Shown here: piece by piece, positions 57,301 to 64,000 of the stretch
How the letters are laid out: every line of letters starts with the position of its first letter
Numbering within the stretch: the first letter of the stretch is position 1
NCBI GenBank assembly: GCA_964293305.1
Contig: CAXYYO010000008.1
Location: 36,522-100,521 of the forward strand
Reading direction: 5' to 3'
Origin: CALAGJ01 sp964293305
GTDB taxonomy: Bacteria; Bacteroidota; Bacteroidia; Chitinophagales; Chitinophagaceae
Length of the DNA stretch: 64,000 nt
Translations under genes and position numbers: made by a program
Notes under the pieces: generated by a model
The model's database searches: none
What the model saw: the letters and a program-made list of their open reading frames with translations, nothing else
What the model was told of the DNA's origin: nothing

Positions 57301-57784
57301 TGGCTATGGCAATGCGAATGTGGCAGGCGTTTATTTTGATGAAGAAAACAGAAGGCATATTAATATCATACGGAGGGCAGAAATTGATTTGGCCAATGAT
57401 CTAACAGTAAAAAATAGGAAAGAAGATGCCATTAAAGTATTACAACGCTGCGATAAAATGATCTTGGAATCTAATTTTGGTTATGGTCTAGTGTCAAAAA
57501 ACAATGACCATAATAAGATTTCGATGAATATGATGGAAGTGGCTTTTAGAGCAGGCGATAAAACACTGGCACAAAAGATAGAAAAAGCAGTTAGAATAGA
57601 TTTGCAACAGCAGATAAAATACTATAATGTATTAGATGCAAACAAGGCTGAGATGATGCGTTATGAAAAACAAACTGCGGAAGAATTACTCTCTGCTCTA
57701 GATCAAATCAATATGGTATATAACCCAGCAAATGCTGGTAGCATAGAAAAGCCTCTATCACCGGATTCTGGCACAAGACAATAG
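54383..57784 (+). CDS. DUF2723-family integral membrane glycosyltransferase (TMEM260-like)
   Basis: 1133 residues with about 12 membrane helices in the first 750 and a large soluble C-terminus. The N-terminal SEATGSLWDCGEFVSSCFKLQ loop carries the acidic pair of GT-C transferases. DUF2723 proteins are homologous to human TMEM260, a protein O-mannosyltransferase (family GT117), so O-glycosylation of exported proteins is the likely role, though the Bacteroidota substrate is not known. A shared terminator follows it. Confidence 0.85.
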   Translation: MNYSRINVYTGWIVCLVACAVYIMTSEATGSLWDCGEFVSSCFKLQIPHPPGAPLFVLIGRIFIVLFGDNPQTAAKAVNIMSALSSGFTILFLFWTITHMGKKIVQQGKEALTNTQILGVMGAGIVGALAYTFSDSFWYSAVEGEVYALSSFFTAIAFWLILKWENEADEPGADRWIVVIFFIMGLSIGVHLLNLLTLPAIVMVYYFKKREHFNYPVVRKYFIRLLAIGGAVGFVGALVMASAAADSTRGISMDATVASLVLLGAIAGIGLLYLVESYKKDRKDYFGGMYIFFVISVILLGIMQIGVIQFTIKLAGSFDIFFVNSLSMPFFSGFIFFFVLMAVAIWIGMRFAAKKNWYYLRLGLWCLTFTLVGYSTYITTLLRSSADPSVDMYNVDNPMSLEGYLSREQYGDFPILYGQNFTASPVSADDKTTYQKSGDKYIPVVRSYKYVYDKADMMIFPRMWDAGNDQGHADYYAYFMGLRQTEDGSYERAPNFMDNMRFYFAYQNYFMYLRYFLWNFSGKQNDIQGIFIGNVRDGNWITGIDMVDKGLFGDQTLMPDSMKNNKAHNRLFMLPFILGLIGMFYHFRRKGSDALVNFLLFFMTGFAIVVYLNQAGYQPRERDYAYVGSFYAFAVWIGLAVLYFIDLASNWNQKILKSVLTSGGVIATFLLLAGILWGAGIMLGLVFALLFGTIAAGIPYLLKNIKNLQSIAIAATIISLAVPVWMGMEEWDDHDRSKKVLARDLAKDYLESCAPNAIVFSFGDNDTYPLWYAQEVEGIRPDIRVINTSLLGTDWYINQLRYKVNESAPIDVIFSADQLEGSKRDAVFYNPNPQFPENQYYSLYSMLKDYVGSEVSLVQAQNGNTYNSYPVKKLAIPVDINAARQNGTVNISDSVVSELRFDMPKGTLFKNDLAILGVIAANNWKRPIYFTMPYGELGFGSYLRRDGLPYRLVPVANSEVNTDWMLDKVMNKFGYGNANVAGVYFDEENRRHINIIRRAEIDLANDLTVKNRKEDAIKVLQRCDKMILESNFGYGLVSKNNDHNKISMNMMEVAFRAGDKTLAQKIEKAVRIDLQQQIKYYNVLDANKAEMMRYEKQTAEELLSALDQINMVYNPANAGSIEKPLSPDSGTRQ

Positions 57785-57810
57785 TCAAGTCGATATACTT
57801 TACTTCATAC

Positions 57811-57842
57811 AAAAAAGCCGCTATCCTTATTAGCGGCTTTTT
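57811..57842. terminator. Bidirectional intrinsic terminator
   Basis: AAAAAGCCGCTA and TAGCGGCTTTTT form a near-perfect stem around a 7-nt loop with A/T tracts on both sides, so it can end both the DUF2723 transcript (plus) and the trxA transcript (minus). Confidence 0.85.
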
Positions 57843-57912
57843 AATGATGTATTTGAACCAATATGATATGGTTGAGTTTTATTACAAAGTCAACTGTATC
57901 ATTTAGGTTGAA

Positions 57913-58233
57913 TTAATTTAAATGAGATTCAATCTTTTTTTCTAATACCGGACGAGGAGCTGCACCAATTTGTTTGTCAACAACCTGTCCATTTTTGAAA
58001 AATAAGATAGCAGGTATTGAGGTAATGCCATAGTTCATACTAACTGATGGATTAAGGTCAACATTAAGTTTTCCTATTTTCACTTTCCCGCTATATTGTT
58101 TTGATAAATCTTCAATTACCGGCCCAATAGCACGGCAAGGGCCACACCATTCTGCCCAAAAATCTACAACTGTTAATGTATCATTGTCCAATGCCTCGAC
58201 TTGGAAATTGTTGTCTGTGAATTCAAATGCCAT
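57913..58233 (-). CDS. trxA: Thioredoxin
   Basis: 106 residues, the size of classic thioredoxin. The active site is FWAEWCGPCRAIGPV, and the cis-Pro loop SIPAILFF is present. No signal peptide, so cytoplasmic. A single TTATGCACA match at 58307-58315 lies 74 nt upstream, probably chance. Confidence 0.95.
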   Translation of the reverse strand: MAFEFTDNNFQVEALDNDTLTVVDFWAEWCGPCRAIGPVIEDLSKQYSGKVKIGKLNVDLNPSVSMNYGITSIPAILFFKNGQVVDKQIGAAPRPVLEKKIESHLN

Positions 58234-58360
58234 AATGATTATTTTTTATAGTGATTTTCAAAAATAAATCCAAAGCCTAAAAGAAATGCTATTTGTCAGA
58301 AAGTAATTATGCACAAAGGCGTTAATACAATGAAAGGCTGCCAATGCGACAGAGAAAATA

Positions 58361-58813
58361 TTAGGAAAGGAGACTTTGTCTTACAAGAAATTCCAATTTT
58401 TGATTTGCCTCAATAATTTTTTTATTGAGTTCTACCACTTCCCTTCTTAATGCAAAAACTTCATAGGCTTTTTCAATAAAGATTTTTACATCATTCTCAT
58501 CCCAAGGTTTTGTGAGATACTTATATACCTCACCTTTATTAATAGCATCGATTACGGCCTTGATATCCGTATAACCTGTCATGAGAATTCTAATGGGCTC
58601 AGGATATTCTTTCAGTATAGACTCAAAAAATTCTATTCCGGTCATTTTCGGCATACGTTGATCACTCAATATAATATGAATGTCTTCCGCTTCAAGAATA
58701 GTTTTTCCTTCCTCCGCAGACTCAGCAGTAAACACGTTGTAATTTCTTCTAAATGCAGCTTTAAATGAAGTAAGATTGTGTACTTCATCGTCAATATATA
58801 ATACATTTATCAT
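58361..58813 (-). CDS. Stand-alone response-regulator receiver protein
   Basis: 150 residues. A complete receiver domain: acidic Asp8/Asp9, phospho-acceptor Asp51 (SDQRMPKMTG), Thr79 (LMTGYTD) and Lys102 (LTKPWDE). A short C-terminal coiled coil (LRREVVELNKKIIEANQKLEFL) follows instead of an output domain. It is strongly similar to the N-terminal receiver of the hybrid encoded at 62165-63259, so the two are paralogues in one locus. Confidence 0.9.
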   Translation of the reverse strand: MINVLYIDDEVHNLTSFKAAFRRNYNVFTAESAEEGKTILEAEDIHIILSDQRMPKMTGIEFFESILKEYPEPIRILMTGYTDIKAVIDAINKGEVYKYLTKPWDENDVKIFIEKAYEVFALRREVVELNKKIIEANQKLEFLVRQSLLS

Positions 58814-59045
58814 TTAAATAGTTTTCTAAGACAAGGATAATATTGGAAAAATGGCAATGTAATTTTTTTATTTAAAAGAGGTTTTATAAAGCACCGAATT
58901 TTGAAAATTTTTTATCTCTTTGATGTAGAAGAATTAAAATATGTATTTTGTGGCGATATATCCATGAAAATAATTTGAATGGAAAGATGCTGAGTTATTG
59001 CCATCTTTTTCACATTCTCCATTTTTTCAAAAAGAAAAGCCACAA

Positions 59046-59774
59046 ATGGAAGAGCATATTAGAATTCGTGCATTCAGAGCAGTTGATGATTTAGCATCAT
59101 GCAATCGTTTTATCAATGGTCACCAAAAAGTATTAGAAAATCATGGCATCAATAAAGTAACATCTTCGCATGAAGAATGGGTTAATTGGCCATCTGTTTA
59201 TGTGATAGTGGTAGAAAGTATGGATAGGCAAAAAATGTATGGCGGAGCAAGACTTCATATTTATGATGGAATCAATAAGCTACCCATTGAACAGGCCGTA
59301 TTTGCTATGGATGAAAGTATTGAACGTGTTGTTAATGAATATGCTCCTGCTGGCACAGCAGAATTATGCGGTGTGTGGAATAGTATAGAAGTAGCTGGCT
59401 TAGGGATTGGTAGTTTATTTCCAATTAGAGCTTCAATTGCACTTACTGAACAGTTACAACTCAATTCTCTCTTCTTTCTTTGTTCTCCTGTAACCGTACG
59501 ATTTAATAAATGGGTGGGCAGTAGGGTAATAACTGAAGTAGGAAATCACGGTACATTTTATTATCCAAAATTAGACTTGATTGCTACGGCAGTTGTGTTA
59601 GAGAATGCTATTACTGTACCGAGAGCCCATCCCAGAGAAATTGAAAAAATTTTTAATCTGCGCAAAAATCCATCAGCAGTTCACTTTGAAAAATCACCAT
59701 TTAAAAATTTCTATATCAATGTGCATTATGATCTTGAGTTGCAAACTAGCTATATATTAGATGGTGCAGATTAA
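59046..59774 (+). CDS. GNAT-like/N-acyl-synthase-like protein, candidate signal synthase
   Basis: 242 residues from MEEHIRIRAFRAVDD; an ATG 48 nt earlier gives an unrelated extension. The pattern GGARLHIYDG, then AELCGVWNS and GIGSLFPIRASIALTEQLQL with FFLCSPVTVRFNKWVG resembles the N-acyl amino acid synthase and autoinducer-synthase branch of the GNAT fold. That assignment is by pattern only. It lies between a divergent receiver gene and a downstream sensor kinase and hybrid. A plausible role is production of a small acylated molecule sensed by the kinase, which is inference. Confidence 0.45.
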   Translation: MEEHIRIRAFRAVDDLASCNRFINGHQKVLENHGINKVTSSHEEWVNWPSVYVIVVESMDRQKMYGGARLHIYDGINKLPIEQAVFAMDESIERVVNEYAPAGTAELCGVWNSIEVAGLGIGSLFPIRASIALTEQLQLNSLFFLCSPVTVRFNKWVGSRVITEVGNHGTFYYPKLDLIATAVVLENAITVPRAHPREIEKIFNLRKNPSAVHFEKSPFKNFYINVHYDLELQTSYILDGAD

Positions 59775-59910
59775 GAAAATTCATCATTACCCAAAAAAGA
59801 ATTGAATTATATCCAATCATTTGTTACATCTATTTAAACGCTTACGAGATATTCTAATTTGTGTTATTACATGACAGTTATTTATGAAACACTGGAGTTA
59901 AAATTTCAAT

Positions 59911-59918
59911 TTTATTTG
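59911..59918 (+). promoter_or_regulatory. -7-like box of the 7TMR-DISM kinase gene
   Basis: TTTATTTG matches TAnnTTTG except at the second position and ends 8 nt before the kinase ATG at 59927. It supports that start rather than the internal ATG 24 nt downstream. Confidence 0.35.
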
Positions 59919-59926
59919 CAGAAACC

Positions 59927-62155
59927 ATGATTATTAATTACTTAGTTTTAATGCATTATATCAGACAAAAAATCAATATCACCTACTTCACAAAAAAAAT
60001 ATTCGCACTATCATTTTTTATTTTTTTTGGATCAATTTGTGGTTACTCGGAGGGACTAATTTTGCTTCGGGATGATGTTGCCATGCACGCAGGGTCAGAA
60101 TTTAAAGTGTTCTCAGATATTGGTAGTGTGTATAGTGAAAATTCTATCATAAATGCCCCTTCATTTAAACCCGTAAGTAGAAGTATTCCTATTGTTTATG
60201 ATCCAATCGGAACAGTATGGTTTAAATTAGATATATGGAATAAAACAGATAAGAACGATATTGCTTTCTATATTCAATATTTTAACATTGCTGATTTTTC
60301 TATTTACAAAAAAAATGGAGATAGTCTCTTAAATATATATACATCCGGCTATTATAATCGAGCAGTTTTACCTCGAGATTATTTTCCGGATTATACCGGT
60401 AATCTTTATTTAAAATCCAACGAACAGGCTACTTATTTTATCAGAATAAAAAGTAAACATCCAATTGTACTACCATTTCAGGTAGGCACATTAAAGGCTA
60501 TTAATAATGCTACAGACCAGCATCGTTTTATTATTGCATTCTACATTGGCATTTTAGCTGCCATTCTCTTTTATAATTTATTTCTTTACTTCTCCATTCG
60601 GGATAGAAACTATTTACTATATTGTATATATATCTTTTTCTTATTGTTTGCGCAGTATTCGTTGTTAGGATATTCATTCAAATATCTATGGTTTAATTTA
60701 CCACAAATCAACGACTATGCGGTACCAGTTAGCTCCAGTATAGCAGGTGCATCTGCAACGCTTTTTACGATATATTTTTTGAGAACAAATTCTTACACAC
60801 CAAGAATTCATAAAGTATTTATTGCAAGTATTTGCATATCAGTTATTATAATCCTATTATCAATAACAGGGCATAACAATCTTAGTTATAAACTACTTGA
60901 TTTAAATAATATGATTGTAGGGCTTACAGCCTTATTCACTTCAATCTATATCGCCAGACAGGGATATAAACCAGCCTATTTTTACTTTATTTCATGGCTA
61001 TTATTTGCAATTGGCATTATTGTTTTTAGTCTTAGAAATTTGGGTGTATTGCCGGCAAATGATTTTACAGGATATATACTATATGTAGGTTCCGGCTTAG
61101 AAACAATATTTCTTTCCATAGCACTTGCTGATAAAATAAATTTATTACAAAAAGAAAAAGAAGATACCCAAAAAATGGCGGTGGAAGTATCAGTAGAAAA
61201 TGAAAAATTAGTAAAGCAACAAAATATACTATTAGAAGAAAAAGTATATAAAAGAACTGAAGAGTTACAGCATTCAAACTCACAATTAAATGAAGCAATA
61301 ATAAATTTAAAGGATACTCAAACTCAATTGGTAGAATCAGAAAAGATGGCTTCACTAGGTCAACTTACAGCGGGTATAGCACACGAAATCAATAACCCAA
61401 TCAATTTTGTAAAATCAAATATTAATCCTCTAAAATTAGATTTTGCAGATATCATAACTTTATTAGATAAGTATGATAGCTTGCATGATATGCCAGATGA
61501 AAATGCAATCAAACAAAAACTATCTGACCTAAAAAAATTACAAAAAAGCCTTGACATACCTTTTGTAAAAGAAGAAATCAAAAACCTCATTAATGGGATT
61601 GAGGATGGGGCAGAACGCACCGCAGAAATTGTAAGAGGCCTTCGCACTTTTACACGTATAGATGAAAGTGCTTTAAAAAAAGTAAATATCCATGATGGTA
61701 TAAATTCTACATTGGTTATTCTAAAAAACAGCATGCCCTTTCATGTAGAAATTGTTAGAAATTTCAATGCTAACGGTTCGATAGAATGCTTCCCCGGAAA
61801 GCTCAACCAGGTATTTATGAATATTTTCAACAACGCTTTTCAGTCAATGATTGAAATAAGCGAATCCGATGAAAAAGATTTCTTATTTATTCAAACAGAT
61901 GATATAGAAAATGACCGAATAAAAATTTCTATGCGAGATACTGGTATAGGTATGTCAGAAGAGGTGCAAAAAAAAGTGTTTGAGCCATTTTTTACAACAA
62001 AAGATGTGGGAGAAGGTACCGGATTAGGTCTTGCAATAGTTCATAAAATCATACATAAGCACAGTGGAACTATAGAAGTAAAATCGCAAGTAGGCTATGG
62101 AACCGAATTTATTATAATTTTACCTCATGATCATGTAAACAATAAAAGCCTATAA
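59927..62155 (+). CDS. 7TMR-DISM sensor histidine kinase
   Basis: 742 residues. A signal segment is followed by a periplasmic DISMED2-like domain (about 45-190), then seven membrane helices (about 200-405), a coiled coil (about 405-470), and a kinase core. The core has H-box LTAGIAHEINNPINFVKSNI with His486, N-box FMNIFNNAFQS, G1 DTGIGMS and G2 GEGTGLGLAI. The 7TMR-DISM class is thought to bind small extracellular molecules. The hybrid kinase gene starts 9 nt after it, so the two form an operon. Confidence 0.9.
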   Translation: MIINYLVLMHYIRQKINITYFTKKIFALSFFIFFGSICGYSEGLILLRDDVAMHAGSEFKVFSDIGSVYSENSIINAPSFKPVSRSIPIVYDPIGTVWFKLDIWNKTDKNDIAFYIQYFNIADFSIYKKNGDSLLNIYTSGYYNRAVLPRDYFPDYTGNLYLKSNEQATYFIRIKSKHPIVLPFQVGTLKAINNATDQHRFIIAFYIGILAAILFYNLFLYFSIRDRNYLLYCIYIFFLLFAQYSLLGYSFKYLWFNLPQINDYAVPVSSSIAGASATLFTIYFLRTNSYTPRIHKVFIASICISVIIILLSITGHNNLSYKLLDLNNMIVGLTALFTSIYIARQGYKPAYFYFISWLLFAIGIIVFSLRNLGVLPANDFTGYILYVGSGLETIFLSIALADKINLLQKEKEDTQKMAVEVSVENEKLVKQQNILLEEKVYKRTEELQHSNSQLNEAIINLKDTQTQLVESEKMASLGQLTAGIAHEINNPINFVKSNINPLKLDFADIITLLDKYDSLHDMPDENAIKQKLSDLKKLQKSLDIPFVKEEIKNLINGIEDGAERTAEIVRGLRTFTRIDESALKKVNIHDGINSTLVILKNSMPFHVEIVRNFNANGSIECFPGKLNQVFMNIFNNAFQSMIEISESDEKDFLFIQTDDIENDRIKISMRDTGIGMSEEVQKKVFEPFFTTKDVGEGTGLGLAIVHKIIHKHSGTIEVKSQVGYGTEFIIILPHDHVNNKSL

Positions 62156-62164
62156 ATAAGGGAT

Positions 62165-63259
62165 ATGGAAGAAAAGAAAATTAAAGTTTTATACATAGAT
62201 GATGAGAGCAATAACCTGCTTGGCTTTCAAGCAGCTTTTAGAAGAAAGTATCAAGTGTTTATTGCAAATTCTCCTGCTGAAGGCATGGGCATTTTAACTG
62301 AAGATAATGATATCCATGTAATTATTGCAGACCAGCGTATGCCAAAGAGTACGGGTGTAGAATTTTTTCAGGTGGTAAGAAAAGCGCACCCTGATCCTGT
62401 TAGAATATTGCTTACAGGATATACAGATGCAGAGGAAATTATAAGTGCCATTAATAAAGGAGAAATTTTTCGTTATATCAAAAAACCTTGGGACGAGGTT
62501 GAACTTCAAAATGCTATTCAAAATGCTTATGAGCTTTATACTACAAGGTTTTTACTCAAAAGAAAAGTAAAGGAACTAGAAAAAACAAATGATGAACTCA
62601 ATAGATTTGTTTATAGCACTTCGCATGATCTTAGATCCCCACTAGCATCAATAATGGGTATTCTTAATCTGGCAAAAATGGAGAATTCAGTCACAGATCC
62701 AAACAACTACATGGGCATGATTGATGTATGTGTAAATAAAATGGATTCTTTTATTCAAAAAATAATTGAATATTATAAAAGCATACGAGTAGAAGATGAG
62801 AAAAATGAGATAAGCTTCAAGCAGTTATTTAATACAAGTATTGAAATCTGTAAAATATTGAGACCAGATGTACAGTTTAATGTAGAAGTAGATCAGGAGG
62901 ACCCATTCGTCAATGATTCATTTAGAATGAGTGTGGTGCTTGATAATCTCATATCAAATGCTGTAAAATATCAAAAATCTTTGGGCATTCACCCTACTGT
63001 AAATATTCATGCTACAATTGATAAGTATAAAGCAATTATTGATATTGAAGACAATGGCATTGGAATAGTGGAAGAACATCTAAATAATATTTTTAAAATG
63101 TTTTTCAGAAGTACTACCAGTGTAAATGGGCTTGGCATTGGTTTATATATTGTAAAAGAAGCCCTTGCACGTATGGGTGGAGATATATCAGTTCGATCTG
63201 TTTACGGTCAGGGCACAGTGTTCCGCTTACATGTACCCAATCTGTATGATGGAAGCTAA
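62165..63259 (+). CDS. Response-regulator/histidine-kinase hybrid
   Basis: 364 residues. An N-terminal receiver (Asp56 in ADQRMPKSTG, LLTGYTD, IKKPWDE) precedes a short linker coil and a kinase: H-box STSHDLRSPLASIMGIL with His154, then G1 DNGIGIV and GLGIGLYIVKEAL. A receiver ahead of a kinase suggests phosphorylation controls kinase activity, forming a second tier after the 7TMR-DISM kinase. No DNA-binding output domain is present in the locus. Confidence 0.92.
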   Translation: MEEKKIKVLYIDDESNNLLGFQAAFRRKYQVFIANSPAEGMGILTEDNDIHVIIADQRMPKSTGVEFFQVVRKAHPDPVRILLTGYTDAEEIISAINKGEIFRYIKKPWDEVELQNAIQNAYELYTTRFLLKRKVKELEKTNDELNRFVYSTSHDLRSPLASIMGILNLAKMENSVTDPNNYMGMIDVCVNKMDSFIQKIIEYYKSIRVEDEKNEISFKQLFNTSIEICKILRPDVQFNVEVDQEDPFVNDSFRMSVVLDNLISNAVKYQKSLGIHPTVNIHATIDKYKAIIDIEDNGIGIVEEHLNNIFKMFFRSTTSVNGLGIGLYIVKEALARMGGDISVRSVYGQGTVFRLHVPNLYDGS

Positions 63260-63333
63260 TACTGTCCTGTTAAATTTGTAATACTGCCTTGTTCATTTGC
63301 GTTGCAATCTATTTTTGCTAAAACTAAAATAGA

Positions 63334-63780
63334 TTGAAGCAGTATATTTTTTATACCCTCATAATGGTGGCATTTACAAATTGCAGGAATACACGCATCG
63401 AAAAAGATGCCGAATCAATTACAAATGTTTCAATCAATTTCATAGAAAATGATTGGACCAAAGCACAAGCATTGGCGAAGCAATCCAATAAATTAATTTT
63501 CATAGATGTGTATACCACTTGGTGTGGGCCTTGCACCCAACTCAAAAAAACAACCTTTACAAATCCAAAAGTATCCACTTTTTTTAATACAAATTTTATC
63601 AATTTATCTGTAGATGCAGAAAAGGGTATTGGGCCTCAACTATCATCAGCCTATCATGTAGCTGCATATCCCACTTTGCTGTTTGTAAAGCCGGATGGCA
63701 AATCAGTTTTATATGCCGAAGGTTTTATGCCATCAGATTATTTGTTAGACCTTGGTAAGCAAGCACTGCAATCAAATTAA
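63334..63780 (+). CDS. Thioredoxin-fold lipoprotein
   Basis: 148 residues. A TTG start gives MKQYIFYTLIMVAFTNC, an ideal lipoprotein signal with lipobox FTNC, whereas the next ATG leaves only a stub before the cysteine. The active site is DVYTTWCGPCTQLKK, with cis-Pro in AAYPTLLF. Probably a periplasmic or membrane-tethered disulfide reductase. It lies 74 nt after the hybrid kinase and may be separate from it. Confidence 0.85.
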   Translation: MKQYIFYTLIMVAFTNCRNTRIEKDAESITNVSINFIENDWTKAQALAKQSNKLIFIDVYTTWCGPCTQLKKTTFTNPKVSTFFNTNFINLSVDAEKGIGPQLSSAYHVAAYPTLLFVKPDGKSVLYAEGFMPSDYLLDLGKQALQSN

Positions 63781-64000
63781 TCTTTGATACAGGCAAATTT
63801 TAATGTAATAAGAAAGGCAGTATTACAATTGCATTAATTTGCAATAGATCCGATTAAATCCAAATAAATTTTGATGAAAAAATTGAGATAACAAGCTGCT
63901 GTGTATTGTAATAAAATACTTAGTTCGTCATACATAACACGAATCCTAATACCATTTCCAAATAATATATAGTCCAAAATAGTTTATTTGATTTTTTTTG

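Noticed and set aside
58307..58315. Single TTATGCACA upstream of trxA
   Set aside because: Isolated; a 9-mer of this composition is expected a few times by chance in 64 kb.
63828..63845. Palindrome ATTGCA-6-TGCAAT near the right edge
   Set aside because: Short, AT-rich and without context; possible chance.
1..64000. CRISPR array, tRNA, rRNA or insertion sequence
   Set aside because: No regular repeats with spacers, cloverleaf-like segment, rRNA-like sequence or transposase was seen in any gap.

Overview
The window reads as chromosomal DNA of a low-GC member of the Bacteroidota, most likely of the Chitinophagaceae or a near relative. The signs are: -7 promoter boxes of the TAnnTTTG type, a type IX secretion (T9SS) C-terminal domain on a secreted nuclease, a fused two-domain HisB, menaquinone synthesis by the futalosine route (mqnC), a split-type MetH, DUF2723 and 7TMR-DISM proteins, and many short lipoprotein signals. 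No rRNA, tRNA, CRISPR array, transposase or prophage is visible. The gene content is mainly housekeeping with some envelope and signalling loci.

Layout. 1-1.8 kb: a YHYH-domain protein (cut by the window edge), a YwqK-like lipoprotein and a SCO1-type lipoprotein. 1.9-5.3 kb: rodA and PBP2 for cell elongation. 5.5-6.6 kb: holA. 6.6-11.1 kb: hisG-hisD-hisC-hisB, preceded by a leader peptide with three consecutive His codons and an attenuator. 11.1-13.7 kb: an FKBP lipoprotein, a 520-bp gap with four DnaA-box matches, and dnaB. 13.8-19.4 kb: a VWA protein and a likely symporter/methyltransferase/glucosaminidase/hpt unit. 19.5-23.6 kb: a LOG protein, a Pit phosphate transporter with its DUF47 partner, a small-RNA candidate and a metallo-beta-lactamase-fold hydrolase. 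23.6-29.9 kb: MutS2 without an Smr domain, a homocysteine methyltransferase, a PD40 protein and lysS. 30-36 kb: three glycosyltransferases, an M16 protein without its zinc site, a YvlD-like membrane protein and a peptidoglycan amidase. 36.3-49 kb: an alpha/beta hydrolase, thioredoxin-like protein, mqnC, aspartyl protease-PDZ protein, secreted endonuclease I, icd, a frameshifted DUF1569 gene, a beta-CASP protein, BON and SH3 proteins, and two sulfatase-fold lipoproteins that lack the sulfatase nucleophile. 49-58 kb: metH (no homocysteine domain), a TPR protein, a DUF2723 glycosyltransferase and trxA. 58.3-63.3 kb: a signalling locus of a stand-alone receiver, a GNAT-like candidate signal synthase, a 7TMR-DISM histidine kinase and a receiver-kinase hybrid. 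A thioredoxin lipoprotein closes the window.

The points most worth a second look are the his leader/attenuator, the DnaA-box cluster before dnaB, the paired sulfatase-fold proteins with identical active-site losses, the GNAT-like/7TMR-DISM signalling locus, the A7 frameshift in DUF1569, and a terminator-ended small-RNA candidate. All calls come from reading the sequence; no database search was run.
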